Shown here: positions 1 through 6,628 of the stretch, piece by piece
How the letters are laid out: the number at the start of each line of letters is the position of its first letter
Position numbering within the stretch: the first letter of the stretch is position 1
Source: Tannerella sp.
GTDB lineage: Bacteria > Bacteroidota > Bacteroidia > Bacteroidales > Tannerellaceae
Assembly: GCA_031268395.1 (NCBI GenBank)
Contig: JAIRXI010000050.1
Location: 1-6,741, forward strand
Reading direction: 5' to 3'
DNA: 6,741 nucleotides
The notes under the pieces: model-generated
Database searches by the model: none
The model's input: the letters and a program-made list of their open reading frames with translations, nothing else
Told to the model about the DNA's origin: nothing
Translations under genes and position numbers: made by a program

Positions 1-81
1 GGGGTATGTAAGCATTTTCGGGCTGAAGTACGGCGAAAAACAGAACGGTAAATGTGACGTTTATTTTCAGACAGTTCCTAA
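1..81. repeat. Half-unit of an inverted repeat family, left copy
   Basis: This segment reappears as its reverse complement at 6412-6492, with 79 of 81 positions identical; the two differences (positions 23 and 34) are both C in this copy and T in the other. It ends in TTTATTTTCAGACAGTTCCT, which resembles an insertion-sequence or MITE end. In the right-hand copy this unit is one arm of a larger palindrome, so the window probably begins near the centre of a similar palindrome whose other arm lies outside. No transposase is visible. The repeat relationship is directly seen; the mobile origin is inference. Confidence 0.85.
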
Positions 82-180
82 GTATATCGGAAGGCAAGCC
101 GTACACAGCGCACGGCAACAAGGCCCGCCTCTTTTCGGAGGCGATTAAAAAAAACACATGAAAATACCCGGAATATATGA

Positions 181-203
181 AAAAAAAGACGGTGTCTTTT
201 TTT
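181..203. other. A/T-rich palindrome, weak terminator-like hairpin
   Basis: Seven A then GAC, a three-base loop GGT, then GTC and seven T form a perfect 10-bp inverted repeat. It has the A-tract/T-tract layout of a bidirectional intrinsic terminator, but its GC core is only three pairs, so termination strength is doubtful. If real, it could end the minus-strand transcript proposed to start near 395. Confidence 0.3.
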
Positions 204-237
204 GTGTAACAGCTGAAATGATTACATGCGCGCGCGT

Positions 238-363
<126 letters not shown>

Positions 364-401
364 TACGTTTGCTTTATTATATTTTTATTCAAACACGGCA
401 G

Positions 402-433
402 CAAAAATACATCTCTTATTTTATATGGCCAAA
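402..433 (-). promoter_or_regulatory. Bacteroides-type promoter candidate (minus strand)
   Basis: On the minus strand TTTG (433-430) is followed after exactly 20 bases by TATTTTTG (409-402). This matches the Bacteroides consensus of a TTTG box near -33 and TAnnTTTG near -7 at normal spacing. The start site would be near 395, with transcription running leftward across the small ORF and the AG repeat towards the terminal repeat at 1-81. Both boxes match fully, but the region is AT-rich, so a chance match is possible. Confidence 0.45.
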
Positions 434-526
434 AGATATTCGCATTTTTTTTCGTACAGGCTGTATTTTTGATATTTGCGCCTCGCGCATCCGTCATTGC
501 GACCTCAGATGATTTGTGAATCAACA

Positions 527-553
527 CAAGACGGTGGATTTGGGGTGCTTACG
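527..553 (+). repeat. Dispersed 27-bp intergenic repeat, copy 1
   Basis: This stretch, with core ATTTGGGGTGCTTACG, matches 3635-3661 in the same orientation at 23 of 27 positions, without gaps. Both copies are in spacers next to gene ends. A short stem (TTGTG 514-518 with CACAA 525-529) overlaps its left edge in this copy only. I do not know this repeat's function. Confidence 0.6.
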
Positions 554-606
554 ATTTGCCTTTTGCCCGGATGACAACCGTTCGCATGTTTGAGGATGAC
601 AGTAAT

Positions 607-622
607 CGTGCCACGTGAAACA
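607..622. promoter_or_regulatory. parS-like palindrome
   Basis: CGTGCCACGTGAAACA matches the widely conserved chromosomal parS consensus TGTTNCACGTGAAACA (ParB/Spo0J binding site) at all but two specified positions, both in the left half; the right half is perfect. The site is in a spacer immediately beside the trpB terminator. Identity to the consensus is seen; ParB binding is inference, since a single partial match can occur by chance. Confidence 0.35.
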
Positions 623-623
623 T

Positions 624-660
624 AAAAGAGGGCATCCGGACCTGCCGGACACCCTCTTTT
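624..660 (-). terminator. Intrinsic terminator of trpB
   Basis: AAAAGAGGG (624-632) pairs perfectly with CCCTCTTTT (652-660). An inner TCCGG/CCGGA stem (635-639 with 645-649) lies above a two-by-two internal loop, with a five-base loop ACCTG at the tip. Read on the minus strand the hairpin ends in a short U-run and begins about 60 bases after the trpB stop codon. The symmetric A/T flanks would allow termination in both directions. Confidence 0.8.
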
Positions 661-718
661 CTCTTTCTCGCACGCGGAGGCCTGAGCGCCGCGCACCGGC
701 CGTTGAGGAAACGCCGCA

Positions 719-2080
719 TCAGATGATTTTCTCCAGTTGGCCGAGATTTTCAGCCAGGACTTCGTCGGAGAGTTCGTCGTTAATCAGTTCCTGAGCAAAA
801 TACTGGTCGTAGGCAGCCATGTCGATCAGTCCGTGACCGGAGAGGTTGAACAGGATGGTTCTCGGTTTGCCTTCCAGTTTGGCCTGTTCGGCTTCGCGGA
901 TGGTGGCGGCAATGGCATGTGCCGATTCGGGCGCCGGGATAATCCCTTCGGTACGGGCAAACAGCGTGGCGGCATCGAACGTATCCAGTTGCTTGATGTC
1001 GACGGCTTCCACGTAACCGTCGCGCCGCAACTGGCTTACAATCGAACCGGCGCCGTGATAGCGCAGTCCGCCGGCGTGGATATGCGCGGGCGCAAATGTA
1101 TGCCCAAGCGTAAACATAGGCACCAGCGGCGTATAGCCTGCTTCGTCGCCAAAGTCGTACTGGAAGGCGCCACGCGTCAGTTTGGGACACGAAGCCGGCT
1201 CGGCAGCCACGATGCGTATGTCACGGCCCGCGATGAGTTTGTGGCGGAGGAACGGGAAACTGATTCCCGAAAAATTTGAGCCGCCGCCGAAACAGCCGAT
1301 GACAACGTCGGGATATTCGCCCGCCATTTCCATCTGTTTTTCAGCCTCGAGGCCGATGACTGTCTGGTGCAGGATGACATGATTCAGCACGCTGCCCAGC
1401 GTATACTTGCAGTTGGGCGTCTGTAGCGCCAGTTCGATGGCTTCGGATATGGCCGTACCCAGACTGCCCTGATAGGTCGGGTTGTCGGTCAGAATTTTGC
1501 GTCCCGCTTTGGTGCTCATGCTGGGCGAGGCAATCACCTGCGCCCCGAAAGTCTGCATGATGGAACGGCGATACGGTTTCTGGTTATAACTGACCTTCAC
1601 CATGTAGACTGCCAGTTCAAGCCCGAACGCCTTGGCGGCATAGGCCATGGCGGCGCCCCACTGCCCGGCACCCGTTTCGGTCGTGATATTCGTGATACCT
1701 TCCTGCTTGCAGAAATAAGCCTGCGCGAGCGCGGAGTTCAACTTATGCGACCCTACCGGACTGACGCTTTCGTTCTTGAAGTAGATGTGAGCGGGCGTGT
1801 CGAGCGCCTTTTCCAGTCCGCCGGCACGTACGAGCGGCGTCGGTCGCCACGCCTTGTACAGTTCGCGCACCTCTTCGGGTATCTCAATCCATTCGTCCGT
1901 CTGGTTCATCTCCTGGTTTACCAGTTCCCGTGCAAACAGCGGATAAAAATCTTCCGGGTTCGCCGGCTGTCTCGTGCCCGGGTGCAACGGCGGAAGCGGT
2001 TTGTTCTTCATGTCCGCGGCAATGTTGTACCATGCCGTCGGAATCTCATTTTCCTGCAATAAAAATTTCTTTGTACTCAT
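719..2080 (-). CDS. trpB: Tryptophan synthase beta chain, TrpB2 class (PLP-dependent)
   Basis: The 453-residue product should condense indole with L-serine to give L-tryptophan in the cytoplasm, using pyridoxal phosphate (PLP). Visible landmarks are SHKLNSA at 111-117 with Lys113 as the expected Schiff-base lysine, ETGAGQWG at 135-142 with the catalytic-type Glu135, the phosphate-binding loop GGGSN at 265-269, PAPESAHA at 382-389 and LSGHG at 413-417. The extended N-terminus, the length of about 450 and the SHKLN form of the lysine motif point to the TrpB2 (trpB-like) family rather than the TrpA-partnered TrpB1 of about 400 residues. No trpA or other trp gene is in the window, so it resembles the stand-alone 'TrpB2o' type. 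It may salvage indole or take part in tryptophan synthesis, but its physiological role cannot be read from the sequence. The start is ATG followed by STKKF; upstream GAAAATTACATT gives only a weak ribosome site, as is usual in Bacteroidales. All key residues are present. Confidence 0.95.
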   Translation of the reverse strand: MSTKKFLLQENEIPTAWYNIAADMKNKPLPPLHPGTRQPANPEDFYPLFARELVNQEMNQTDEWIEIPEEVRELYKAWRPTPLVRAGGLEKALDTPAHIYFKNESVSPVGSHKLNSALAQAYFCKQEGITNITTETGAGQWGAAMAYAAKAFGLELAVYMVKVSYNQKPYRRSIMQTFGAQVIASPSMSTKAGRKILTDNPTYQGSLGTAISEAIELALQTPNCKYTLGSVLNHVILHQTVIGLEAEKQMEMAGEYPDVVIGCFGGGSNFSGISFPFLRHKLIAGRDIRIVAAEPASCPKLTRGAFQYDFGDEAGYTPLVPMFTLGHTFAPAHIHAGGLRYHGAGSIVSQLRRDGYVEAVDIKQLDTFDAATLFARTEGIIPAPESAHAIAATIREAEQAKLEGKPRTILFNLSGHGLIDMAAYDQYFAQELINDELSDEVLAENLGQLEKII

Positions 2081-2210
2081 AATGTAATTTTCTTGTTTAG
2101 ATAAATAAATACAGTTCGTCGTCTTCCTGAAAAAGAATCAATTATTTCTGTTTTGAAGGACAAAGGAACAAATAATAATCCATTTTTCCAATGATATGCA
2201 CAAAAAATTG

Positions 2211-2218
2211 TACTTTTG
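2211..2218 (+). promoter_or_regulatory. Bacteroides -7 box of the porin gene
   Basis: TACTTTTG matches the TAnnTTTG consensus exactly and is followed by GCCGCAAC, placing transcription start near 2225. The upstream -33 region (TTTTTCC near 2183-2189) is only a poor match to TTTG. The location decides the start of the next gene: the in-frame ATG at 2196 lies upstream of the promoter, so the ATG at 2247 is preferred. Confidence 0.65.
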
Positions 2219-2246
2219 CCGCAACAAATTCAAGAATGACAACAAA

Positions 2247-3482
2247 ATGAGGAACAAAGGATATATGATGGCCCTGCTGTTCTTGTGGGGGATACTGTTT
2301 CCGGCGCACGCGCAGCGCGAGCATTTCAGCTACGATTTCTACGGTTTTATCCGTGGCGAAGTGTACGCCAATTCCCGCCAGAATACGGAATCGGTGGACG
2401 GCTTGTTTTACCTGTTGCCCAACGACCGGCTTCCCGATGCCAAGGGGAATGACTTGAATGCCACGCCCGGCAGCAGTTTTTATTCATTTACCTCACGCTT
2501 GGGGATGAATATCAAAGGTCCGGATATAGGGAAAGCTCACTCGTCGGCCCGGATTGAAACCGATTTCGGCGGAAATACGGGTATCACGTTCGTGCTGCGC
2601 GTCCGGCAGGCGTGGACGAAACTGGACTGGGACGGCGGATCTTCCTTGCTGCTGGGCCAGACATGGCATCCGTTTTTCGGCGAGGTCGCCCCGCAAGTGT
2701 TGAACCTTTCAACCGGCGCGCCCTTCCAGCCGTTCAACCGCAGCCCGATGCTCCAGTATACCTGCGGCCGCGAGGGATGGATGTTCAAGGCTGCCGCCCT
2801 TTATCAACTGATTTATCTCTCTACCGGACCTTCCGGAAAAACGGAAGATTATCAGAAAAACGGCATGTTACCTGAACTTTGCGCGGGCGTGGACTACGGG
2901 CGTAATGGCTGGCTGGCGGGTGCGGGTGCAGAGATGCTTTCGCTGAAACCCCGGTTGCAGTCGACCGCGGACGGGAATACGTATCGCGTAAACGAGCGCC
3001 TCACGACATTTTCGTACGAAGCGCACGCACAGTACAGGAACCGCCTGCTCTTTCTTGCCGGGAAAACCATGCTGATTTCGAATATGAACCATGCGGCGCT
3101 GGTAGGTGGTTACGGCGTCTGTGCGATCGACCCTCTGACGGGCGAGCAACAGTATACGCCCTTCCGTCACTCCACCAGCTGGGTAAACGCCGTCTACGGC
3201 AACCGCTGGCAGGGAGGCCTGTTTGGTGGCTATACGAAAAACCTCGGTAGCGACAAACGGTTGACGGGTGAAGATAAAATCTACGGGCTTGGCATGAACC
3301 TGGATCAGTTGCTTGCGGTCAGCGCACAGGGCAGCTACAATCTGCCCCACTGGAAAGTCGGTGTCGAATATCAGGCCGCTACCGGCTGGTACGGAGCCTT
3401 CGATCTGGCGAACGGGACGGTATGGAATACCCATACGGTCACCAACCACCGTATTGTGGCGCTCTTCATGTATTTCTTTTGA
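2247..3482 (+). CDS. Outer-membrane beta-barrel porin-like protein (possibly DcaP-like)
   Basis: The 411-residue protein starts with a Sec signal peptide: basic start MRNK, hydrophobic MMALLFLWGILF, then a signal peptidase I site AHA-Q at 20-23. The mature part shows alternating hydrophobic and polar residues, many aromatic residues, short turns and a C-terminal strand ending in Phe (FMYFF), all typical of an outer-membrane barrel. The N-terminal portion reads FYGFIRGEVY, then SRLGMNI, RIETDFGG and LLLGQTWHPF, resembling the S-RLG / E-DF-G / GQ-W-F pattern of DcaP-type porins; I infer this relationship rather than prove it. Such porins passively admit small solutes, and the substrate here is unknown. 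An ATG 17 codons upstream (2196) is rejected because it precedes the promoter box at 2211-2218. The gene is monocistronic, divergent from trpB over a 166-base spacer and convergent with the glycosidase. Confidence 0.75.
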   Translation: MRNKGYMMALLFLWGILFPAHAQREHFSYDFYGFIRGEVYANSRQNTESVDGLFYLLPNDRLPDAKGNDLNATPGSSFYSFTSRLGMNIKGPDIGKAHSSARIETDFGGNTGITFVLRVRQAWTKLDWDGGSSLLLGQTWHPFFGEVAPQVLNLSTGAPFQPFNRSPMLQYTCGREGWMFKAAALYQLIYLSTGPSGKTEDYQKNGMLPELCAGVDYGRNGWLAGAGAEMLSLKPRLQSTADGNTYRVNERLTTFSYEAHAQYRNRLLFLAGKTMLISNMNHAALVGGYGVCAIDPLTGEQQYTPFRHSTSWVNAVYGNRWQGGLFGGYTKNLGSDKRLTGEDKIYGLGMNLDQLLAVSAQGSYNLPHWKVGVEYQAATGWYGAFDLANGTVWNTHTVTNHRIVALFMYFF

Positions 3483-3492
3483 TTCGGAAATT

Positions 3493-3512
3493 CGGAAGTT
3501 CAAGCGCTTCCG
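3493..3512 (+). other. Small hairpin just after the porin stop
   Basis: CGGAAG pairs with CTTCCG across an eight-base loop, 10 bases past the TGA. It overlaps a perfect tandem duplication of ATTCGGAA (3482-3489 and 3490-3497). There is no T-tract, so it is not an intrinsic terminator on its own, but it could protect the 3' end of the mRNA. Confidence 0.3.
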
Positions 3513-3593
3513 GGGTGGAACGCTCCGTGTGGTCAATATAAACAGGTCGGCAAACAGTTCACCGTACTAAAAAAGACATCTCGCAAGGATACT

Positions 3594-3627
3594 AAAAAAG
3601 GTGGCTTAACCGATAATCATCTTTTTT
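3594..3627 (+). terminator. Terminator of the porin gene
   Basis: AAAAAAGGTG (3594-3603) pairs with CATCTTTTTT (3618-3627) in a 10-bp stem with one G-U pair and a 14-base loop, giving a U-run on the plus-strand transcript. It lies about 110 bases after the porin stop codon. On the minus strand the wobble becomes an A-C mismatch, so it would end leftward transcripts less well. The sequence TACTAAAAAAG, which forms its left foot (3590-3600), is duplicated 25 bases upstream at 3565-3575. Confidence 0.5.
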
Positions 3628-3634
3628 ACTCAAT

Positions 3635-3661
3635 CAAGACGGCTCATTTGGGATGCTTACG
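3635..3661 (+). repeat. Dispersed 27-bp intergenic repeat, copy 2
   Basis: It matches 527-553 at 23 of 27 positions in the same orientation, with core CATTTGGGATGCTTACG. It lies between the convergent porin and hydrolase genes, right after the porin terminator. No flanking similarity extends beyond the unit apart from a few bases upstream (TCAA). Confidence 0.6.
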
Positions 3662-3723
3662 TATGTTGGCAGAAAATATTTCCCACCCCTCTACCCCATC
3701 CCGGCCGGGACAGTGTCGGAGTA

Positions 3724-3742
3724 ACACGTCCGGTGGACATGT
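3724..3742 (-). other. Hairpin four bases after the hydrolase stop
   Basis: On the minus strand ACATGTCC pairs with GGACGTGT (eight pairs including one G-U) around the loop ACC. A perfect 12-base palindrome TCCCGGCCGGGA follows at 3699-3710. Neither has a U-run behind it, so these are RNA-stabilising or factor-dependent end structures at best. Confidence 0.3.
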
Positions 3743-3746
3743 CGGG

Positions 3747-6176
3747 CTACTCCTTCACCGTCTGCCGAATGATCCGCACCGGGCCGATCAGTCCTGCCGG
3801 CTGGAGAGGCGAATCTTTCCGGAAATAATACCAGATATTGAACGTTTTCCTGCCCTGTGAGGGCCGCGGTTGATTGCGGACAAACCAGTCCGGATAAGCC
3901 TTCATCGCCCGGCCCATCTCCACGCCGCGGTCCGTACCCCATTCGAAGTCTGGCGGAAACTGTTCGTCGCCGATCAGCCGGTTGGCCCAGTTGGTCGTTA
4001 CGTAGACGGCTATCGTGTTGCTGCCTTTTTTCAGGAAGGAGGTGATATCTGCCCGGTAGGGCGGCGACCAGAGCACGCTGACATGCTGCCCGTTGATCTC
4101 CAGTTCGGCAATGTCGTGCAGTTCACCCAGATCCAGAACGGTACGTTTGCCGCTACCCAAGTCATCAGACGCCATGCGGAAGTTTTTTTCGTATTTTGCC
4201 GTCCCCGAAAAGTATTTCAGGGCGTCGTCGGCATGTTTGCTCAAGTCGGCCGGGGCCGCCAGCACCCGTCTGAAGGGAGGTTCCAGTTTGGGTGCAAACG
4301 AAACGCTCCAAGTTCCGGCCAGGGACGCGGCGGTTTCGCTCAGTATCTCCGTTTCGGGCAGCCGGGGGTAGGAGCCTTCCCGGCGCGGGAAGATCACGAA
4401 TACGGATTCGTCGGGCTGGAGGTTCAGGTCGATGTATGTCGAGTCGGCATGTTCGCGCCAGTGTGCTGTCTGGCGGATCGTTCCCTCGCGGGCGTCCCAG
4501 CGTTCGGGCGTCCGGCCGGTTACGGGGAAGGCATACGTTTTTTTCGCTTCGGCGTCCGGGTTGGTCACGAAAAACAGTTCCGCTTCAGGCGTCCTCCGGT
4601 GCGTCATGTCTCTCTGCGAAGCCATGTACGTTCCCTGCTGCAGCAGCATCTGGCAGCGCGCAAGGTAGCGGAAAAAGGCCCGTCCCGGCCCAATCCACGT
4701 CTGGTGACGGCCGAAATGCGTTCCCCACCAACCCATGCCCATACCGGGCTGGTAGCGGTCGTCGAAAGGCTGGTGTACCCAGTGGTGCAGGAAGAGCCAG
4801 TTGACGCCGGAGACGAAACTGCCGTCGGCCGAGTGCTTCAGGAAGGCCGGGTCTTCCGTGTAGTGGCTGTTTTCGGGACGTCCGGTGAAGGCTTCCGCGG
4901 CGACGAGGCGCTTGCCGTATTGCCGGGCGGCCCGGACGGTGGTTTTTCCGATAGCGCCGCTCCCGCCGGTCCAGAACTCGTCCATCGGGACGTCGGGCAG
5001 CGAGACGGCTTCGTACTGGTCGAAGAGAGGGGAGTAGTATGGCTCCCAGTAAAACAGCAGCCCCGCGCGGTGGATCATTTCCCGTGCGACGGCCCATCCG
5101 CTGTCGAGGAAAAGGCGGTTAACCACTTCTTTGTAATCGGCGGCGAAGACTTCCAGATCGTCGCGTTCCCCGACGGAGAGGCGCAGGGCGATCCACGGGA
5201 GCGGGTCGTATCCCTTCCTCCGGACAAATTCGTCGCGGAAGGCCGGCGTCCAGTCTTGTTCGTCAGCTTCGTAGCTGTCAATATGGATAAAGGTAAACGA
5301 ATCGCCGATATATTCTCCCAAGTGTTCCGTCAGGGGACCAAGCATCTGCTGCCAGTGATACAGGCTGGCTTCGCGGCTCATCTTGTCGACTTCGAGTGAT
5401 TTCCCGATAATGTCGTCAGGCAGGGGATGCGGGTTGGCCATGGTGGGCGCATGCCCGATCCGGAAGACGTTCCATTCGCCCGGCGGCGCATGCCAGTCCA
5501 GGTGTCCTTCGGCATCCATCCGTCCGGAGATGTCCAACACTTCGGCCGCATCGGCATCCGCCCCTGCGGGGACTGCCATGACAGCCACATCCCGGTAGAA
5601 CGTGGCCCGCCGGCCGTTCGTGCCATAGCCTTTATAGACCGGCCGTTCGGGTTTTTCCAGCCGGAGGCTGACCGTCCGGCCGCCGGCGACTTTCGTCTGA
5701 CTTGATACGAGGGTTTGCATCCCCTGCTCTTCCGTGATCCACGGGCCGCCGGTGGTTGCATAGCCCGGCGAATTGTGAATGCCCAGTTTCAGCCCGAGCC
5801 GCCTGGCTTCGGAGGCGGCAAAGCGCAGGGCGTCCCAGTAGGCCGGACTGCGGTAGGTCTGTTCGGGCCAGGGATTGTTTCCGGTCGGCGCGTGAGTTTC
5901 CTGCACGGCCGAAGCCAGGTTGAAGATCGTCGCCCCGCCGATGCCGGCTTCCTTCATCGCCTCCAGGTCTTTCCTGATGCCGTCTCTGGAAAAGTTGCTT
6001 CCCATCCAGTGCCACCAGACATACGGGCGGTACCCGTCGCCCGGATCTCCGAATTGTCGCGCCAGCGACTGGAGAGTCTCCGCCGGCTCCTGCGCATGGA
6101 GGCCTCCACCTCCCGGCCATCCCGCCAGCAGCGTCCCGGCCAGCAGATACTTGAAATACAGATTAAACCGTTTCAT
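3747..6176 (-). CDS. Secreted GH106-family glycoside hydrolase, putative alpha-L-rhamnosidase
   Basis: The 809-residue protein (from the ATG at 6176) has a signal peptide: MKRFNLYFKY, a short hydrophobic stretch and a signal peptidase I-type LHA-Q site at 26-29. The mature N-terminus carries the GH106 hallmark WWHWMGSN (54-61), followed by DGIRKDLEAMKEAGIGGATIF (65-85), split here as DGIRKDLEAMKEAG and IGGATIF. Acidic candidates for the active site lie in HIDSYE (298-303), WEPYY (377-381) and AAEAFTG (426-432, Glu428); HHWVHQPF at 464-471 is also typical. The C-terminal part, from about 646, is a galactose-binding-like beta-sandwich with DLGEL (682-686), EINGQ (693-697) and NWANRL (729-734). 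Known GH106 enzymes are inverting alpha-L-rhamnosidases, for example those acting on pectic rhamnogalacturonans; which glycan this one cuts is unknown. An ATG nine codons upstream (6203) is possible but gives a poorer signal peptide. It is intact, convergent with the porin, and no SusC/SusD pair is in view. Confidence 0.9.
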   Translation of the reverse strand: MKRFNLYFKYLLAGTLLAGWPGGGGLHAQEPAETLQSLARQFGDPGDGYRPYVWWHWMGSNFSRDGIRKDLEAMKEAGIGGATIFNLASAVQETHAPTGNNPWPEQTYRSPAYWDALRFAASEARRLGLKLGIHNSPGYATTGGPWITEEQGMQTLVSSQTKVAGGRTVSLRLEKPERPVYKGYGTNGRRATFYRDVAVMAVPAGADADAAEVLDISGRMDAEGHLDWHAPPGEWNVFRIGHAPTMANPHPLPDDIIGKSLEVDKMSREASLYHWQQMLGPLTEHLGEYIGDSFTFIHIDSYEADEQDWTPAFRDEFVRRKGYDPLPWIALRLSVGERDDLEVFAADYKEVVNRLFLDSGWAVAREMIHRAGLLFYWEPYYSPLFDQYEAVSLPDVPMDEFWTGGSGAIGKTTVRAARQYGKRLVAAEAFTGRPENSHYTEDPAFLKHSADGSFVSGVNWLFLHHWVHQPFDDRYQPGMGMGWWGTHFGRHQTWIGPGRAFFRYLARCQMLLQQGTYMASQRDMTHRRTPEAELFFVTNPDAEAKKTYAFPVTGRTPERWDAREGTIRQTAHWREHADSTYIDLNLQPDESVFVIFPRREGSYPRLPETEILSETAASLAGTWSVSFAPKLEPPFRRVLAAPADLSKHADDALKYFSGTAKYEKNFRMASDDLGSGKRTVLDLGELHDIAELEINGQHVSVLWSPPYRADITSFLKKGSNTIAVYVTTNWANRLIGDEQFPPDFEWGTDRGVEMGRAMKAYPDWFVRNQPRPSQGRKTFNIWYYFRKDSPLQPAGLIGPVRIIRQTVKE

Positions 6177-6411
6177 AAGATAGAATTTACAGATTTTATA
6201 CATATCATATACGTAACGGGAAGCGAATTATTGTGTCCGGCGACAGAAAGGAGACGGTTAACGATGGGCGCTGCCGTAGAAACGGTCAAAATCACTCCCA
6301 TAAGACTATTGGCGAATAAAACTTACCGGCTCTAACGATTCGACAAATGAAAGTCGAAAAGCGCGTGCGGCGCTCCCGTAAAACCCTGTATCTGAAAAAG
6401 CCGTCACATGT
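6177..6411. other. Upstream region of the hydrolase gene; two adjacent hairpins
   Basis: With 6412-6628 this makes roughly 450 bases without a gene. No clear TAnnTTTG box is seen on the minus strand upstream of the hydrolase; the nearest AT-rich element is TATAAAATCTG around 6191-6201. Two small perfect inverted repeats sit one base apart: TTCGAC/GTCGAA (6339-6358, loop of eight) and AGCGC/GCGCT (6360-6374, loop of five). Read on the minus strand the latter is followed by TTTT, weakly terminator-like for transcripts entering from the right. No RNA gene or operator is recognised. Confidence 0.4.
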
Positions 6412-6573
6412 TTAGGAACTGTCTGAAAATAAACGTCACATTTACCGTTCTGTTTTTCACCGTACTTCAACCCGAAAATGCTTACATACCCCGGTATGCG
6501 TGCATTTTCGGGCTTCGTCCCGCAAAAAACATCTCCGATAAATTTGTGACATTTATTTTCAGACAGCTCCTAA
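6412..6573. mobile_element. 162-bp palindromic MITE-like element
   Basis: The two arms, 6412-6492 and 6493-6573, are imperfect inverted copies of one unit meeting at CATACCCCGGTATG. The outermost 29 bases (6412-6440 against 6545-6573) pair at 27 positions and begin TTAGGAACTGTCTGAAAA. The inner part shares GCATTTTCGGG but is more diverged. The left arm is nearly identical (79/81) to positions 1-81 in inverted orientation. No coding capacity is credible; the 73-codon frame 6408-6629 is simply a translation of the repeat. Small size, terminal inverted repeats and repetition suggest a non-autonomous element, though a clear target-site duplication is not visible beyond the TA within the end motif. 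Confidence 0.65.
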
Positions 6574-6628
6574 GTCATCCGGTCTTCTGTCGCACTCATT
6601 TTTCCGAACATTTAAAACCTGTATATTA

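Noticed and set aside
127..144. CGCCTC/GAGGCG hairpin as a terminator
   Set aside because: No T-run follows on either strand; the adjacent run is of A on the plus strand, which is on the wrong side for termination.
464..471. Plus-strand TATTTTTG, resembling a -7 box
   Set aside because: There is no TTTG at the required distance upstream and no plus-strand gene follows; trpB lies downstream in the opposite orientation.
2196..2246. Upstream ATG extending the porin by 17 codons
   Set aside because: The TACTTTTG promoter box at 2211-2218 lies inside this extension, and the shorter form has a proper signal peptide at its start.
3870..5399. 509-codon plus-strand open frame
   Set aside because: It lies entirely antisense to the GH106 gene, whose protein matches a known family throughout. 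Its sequence has no recognisable domain, and its length reflects the GC-rich codon pattern of the opposite strand.
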